Assembly (NCBI RefSeq): GCF_018320785.1
Contig: NC_054865.1
Location: 33,728,398 to 33,792,397 of the forward strand
Origin: Cheilinus undulatus
Taxonomy: Eukaryota > Chordata > Actinopteri > Labriformes > Labridae
DNA length: 64,000 nt
Direction of reading: 5' to 3'
The position numbers and the translations under genes were made by a program. Every line of letters starts with the position of its first letter. Position 1 is the stretch's first letter. Below, piece by piece: positions 35,161-64,000 of this stretch. Below the pieces are notes generated by a model, which saw only the letters and a program-made list of their open reading frames with translations, was not told the DNA's origin and ran no database searches.

Positions 35161-35468
35161 AAAGCTTAGGTTTTTTTCCCCCGCGCCCTGGAGAACTACG
35201 GGATTGCAATGGCGGCTTCCTTGTCTGTAAACATACGCGTTGTGTTTAAGACAGCCGCTGTTGTAATATTTTCAGTGACAACCACTGGTCACTTATTTTC
35301 TGAGCTACTCACCCACCCGGCTGTGGACCTGAAGCGCTAAACTATATGTGTGTGATTTTGCTTTTTAGTCCATTATTAACACGTGGGAGTTTTTTCGCGG
35401 CGTGGGCCCTGTTTCAGGGCAGAAACGGAGAGCTCACAGGCTAAACAAGGCTAGCTACTCAATTCAAG
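35161..35468 (+). promoter_or_regulatory. dhx38: dhx38 promoter and 5' non-coding exon
   Basis: A GC-rich island in AT-rich surroundings. CAATGGCGGC at 35208-35217 matches the YY1 motif that often sits just behind TATA-less start sites. The first exon would end at 35468 (CAAG, donor gtacga), and the next acceptor TTTCCCCACAG ends at 36282, three bases before the ATG. The start site was not located. Confidence 0.5.
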
Positions 35469-36285
35469 GTACGATATGTTTTTAATTTATTGCAAGCCTA
35501 CTGAAATTAAACAAGTGGTGAAATGATATAATTCACTATTTACTTAAATTAGTCTAGCCTCAGTCTGACTCTGAGGCAACTTATGTAATGTTGATAAGGC
35601 AGAGAATAATATGTTTAAGGTGCAAATGTCATGTATGAATTTATCAGAAAGTTATTTGTTTTGGTATTTGCCGTGAAAGTTAGTCGATTTAAGATGCCCT
35701 TTGTACTGTAAATACAATTTGATAAAACAAATGATTATACTTGAGAAGAATAAAAACCAAAATATCAAGTTCATAGTTGTAATGCATCAATGTATTAATG
35801 TATTAGGTCACACTTCTTGTTTCAGAAGTGAAATGATTTGATTTGACTGCCTTAAAACTCATCGATACCAAAATACATAATCCATCAATAGCATTTTATG
35901 AGATTAAGGAAGTATGGCTTCCATACTTTAATGCGAGCTCCTTATCTCAAAAAAGCCTATGTTTGTTTTAAGGATAAATCCGAAACTTTGCCAGTTCCAA
36001 CTCTATTTCTCTCGTCTTCTATATTAAAGTGAAGCTCTCTGGATTTGTGCTTGTTGGTCTGGCAGAACAAACATGAAAAACATGAAAACGCTTTCCTCAG
36101 ATCTAGCATATTTCATTTGACATTCATCACTATTATCTTACCTTAAGTTATGGTAAATTTATTTAGATTTTAAATGAGATGAGATGTAGCAATAACATGC
36201 TCATCTACGGGTTTGAAAAATGCTTTGAAATATCTACTTTTTTACCTTCTGCACTGCATCATACATTATTATTTCCCCACAGATT

Positions 36286-62001
<25,716 letters not shown>

Positions 62002-62975
62002 AAGAAGGACCGTAAACCTCTTCCTGGACACCAACACATGAAACAAGTTCCACCTGCCTTCTGTTGCTCCCAGTGTGAAGGCAACCACCTGCAGTTCCTG
62101 CTCCTACCACTAGAGTGAGAACTTGTATAAGGCACAAGACTGAAACAAGCGTCAGGTCCCTCACACTGCCCCCTCCACTTAAAAAAAAAAAAAACACAAT
62201 AATTCTTTATACAATGTGATGAAAAAAGGACAACTGTGTTTCTGTATATATTTCAGTTTATAGTTAGTGTTGTTGCAATAATTTTATTTGATATAGAAAT
62301 GATTCATGTATGTTGATTCATGTATGTTGCACTTTTCACTACTCTTGAGAATACTCTCAGACAGATAGGGATCTGATTTCAGTGTTTTTTCTTTTTTGGG
62401 TCTTTGCATTTGTTCCTCTTTTCGCCGTTGTGCCATGACGGGCTCCTCTACAGACTGAAGCTCTACTCTGACGTTGCTTGTGGCACAAGTGTCTTCAAAT
62501 TTTTGTCATCTTGTAAACACCGAACATGCAGACTTGGCCAGCTGACCCTTTTCTCCCTCCCGTCACCTTGTTTCAACAATAATCCGCAGCAGATTTGCTT
62601 TATACAAACATCAACATGCAGGAACATTTCAGCGGCTTTATTTTTATAGTCCTTGTGTTGAAAATAGCACGCAGCAGCTTCCTTTGAGTTTTTTTCTCTA
62701 AACAAATGTTTGCAAATGTGTCTTTTAAACAGGTAAATTTATTTGTAGACGTGCGCCCTGCTCTGCCCTCTCGGCTGATGAGAATATCACGCAGCTTCAG
62801 ATAGACCGGCCTATCTGCAGCAGAACAGTTTATAGGAGGCCATGTTTGTAGTGACACAGGCTGTTTTGTCTTTTTATTAAACACAGATCTGAGGCAGCAG
62901 GACGACTGCTAATGGACTTTTTTTTCCTCTCGACATCTTTTGTAAATGAACAAATAAATGTTTGCTATTTTTTAA
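62002..62975 (+). other. dhx38: dhx38 3' untranslated region
   Basis: From the stop (61999-62001) to about 17 bases behind AATAAA at 62953-62958. Downstream TGTGTTTTTGTGCAC (62981-62995) is GT-rich. The frames on either strand in this stretch are incidental. Confidence 0.7.
62953..62958 (+). terminator. dhx38: dhx38 polyadenylation signal
   Basis: Canonical AATAAA, 0.95 kb behind the stop codon, followed by a GT-rich element. Confidence 0.7.
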
Positions 62976-63857
62976 ACTGATGTGTTTTTGTGCACTGCAG
63001 GAGCCTAACATAATTATGTCAGTCAAATACACTTTGTTAGTTTCACAGTGGTATGATTAAGTGTTCAGTGAGTGAAAGTGGTGCAAATTGGCCAATGCTA
63101 TAACATCTGTAGGTGTAGTGTTGAATATTATTTCATCTGCTTCTAAGTCTACAACACTATTGTATTGTTCAGCTAGATATTGACTATTGTACTTTTTCTC
63201 CAGAACTTTTCAGAAACATCTTTCATAAATTCTTGATTCATAAGGGAGACACTTCCCAATCAGGGTTTCATTTAATAGATCATTGTCAGTATTGATCAGT
63301 TACTTGATTGATAAAATATGTCAAAACAAGGAATTACTACAGATTCCAAGCTGATAAACTTTGTTTTATGTAGTTTACAGTCAGACCAAAAACCAAACAT
63401 CAGTTAGATCACTGGTTCCTAACCTTCTTTCTCAGGGCCTTCCTACTAAGAAAAGCAAATCCCCCACTAGTACCCACTTGTAAAAATAACATCAATTTTA
63501 ATTGTTTTCACTGGAAAATCCCAACATAATGGGCCCATATGCACTTGTTCTTGACAAAAGATCTATATATAAACTAATCATTTTAACAATGGTGTTTAAA
63601 GGTCAATTGAAAAAATAAATAAATAAGAGGATCTGCTTAATTTACAAGAAAAACCAAACATTCTTAAGTTGAAAAAGTAATTAATTCAAGAGTTTTTTAC
63701 TTTAATCTCAAAAATGTCAATACCCCCCCCCCCCCCCCCCCCAAATTTGGACTTTTTTGCTTAACAATTAACAGGTTATTTTTTTTTATCCTTAAGGTTG
63801 ACCCAAATATGCCATCATACATTATATTTCTAATCATAATTTACAAAATTTACAGTG
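62976..63857. other. intergenic, repeat traces only
   Basis: A hAT-like end (CACTGGTTCCTAACCTTCTT) at about 63411 and a run of 20 C at 63723-63742. No gene seen. Confidence 0.4.
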
Positions 63858-64000
63858 CTTAACAAATTTATTAGACCAACCTAACATTGTTATCCATGAA
63901 TTTTCAAATTTACTGATTTACAAAAAAACTGAAAAAATCGTAAAGCACATTAATTTTTCTTGATTAATATGTCAAATTATAGTTATTTACTTGCATTCCT
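63858..64000 (+). mobile_element. left end of a Tc1-like element, cut by the window edge
   Basis: CAGTGCTTAACAAATTTATT then AGACCA, after a TA dinucleotide. This is the inverted copy of the terminus at 4202, so the same Tc1 family. The interior lies beyond the window. Confidence 0.7.

Overview
The window reads as chromosomal DNA of a ray-finned fish, probably a percomorph teleost. It has compact vertebrate genes with GT-AG introns, an AT-rich intergenic background, many Tc1/mariner, hAT and L2-type LINE remnants, tRNA-derived SINEs and the fish-typical GTTAGC hexamer near a gene start. No bacterial, CRISPR or intact viral feature was seen.

Layout. 1-11 kb is a repeat graveyard: nested Tc1, hAT and MITE copies at 78-4202, a SINE at 4984, LINE pieces at 8770-9217 and 10445-11045, and between them a broken coiled-coil reading frame. 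11.3-20.0 kb holds a two-exon orphan class A GPCR on the + strand with a 6.4 kb intron full of DNA transposons. 20-26.2 kb is intergenic with a LINE 3' end and a Tc1 element. 26.7-31.5 kb is cyb5b on the - strand (five coding exons, 160 aa), encoding tail-anchored cytochrome b5 of the outer mitochondrial membrane. 35.2-63 kb is dhx38 (PRP16) on the + strand, with a 5' non-coding exon and 26 coding exons giving 1261 aa. It encodes the DEAH-box ATPase that remodels the spliceosome for the second step of splicing. cyb5b and dhx38 also share a chromosome arm in human (16q22), so the pairing fits old synteny. The three genes have no obvious shared pathway.

Main points for a second look: (1) a non-autonomous DNA transposon family in three copies (17057, 21534, 59424). 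It has about 21-bp inverted ends and 10-11 bp target duplications, and each copy carries the first codons of what looks like a helicase-type reading frame. (2) A Tc1 element inserted 6-7 bases behind the 5' splice site of dhx38 exon 10. (3) A GC-AG intron, a NAGNAG acceptor and a possible alternative last exon in dhx38. (4) Two tiny consecutive exons in the cyb5b hinge. (5) An internally deleted mariner in cyb5b intron 1. I found no clearly new multi-gene system. The three-copy transposon family is the best candidate for something undescribed.
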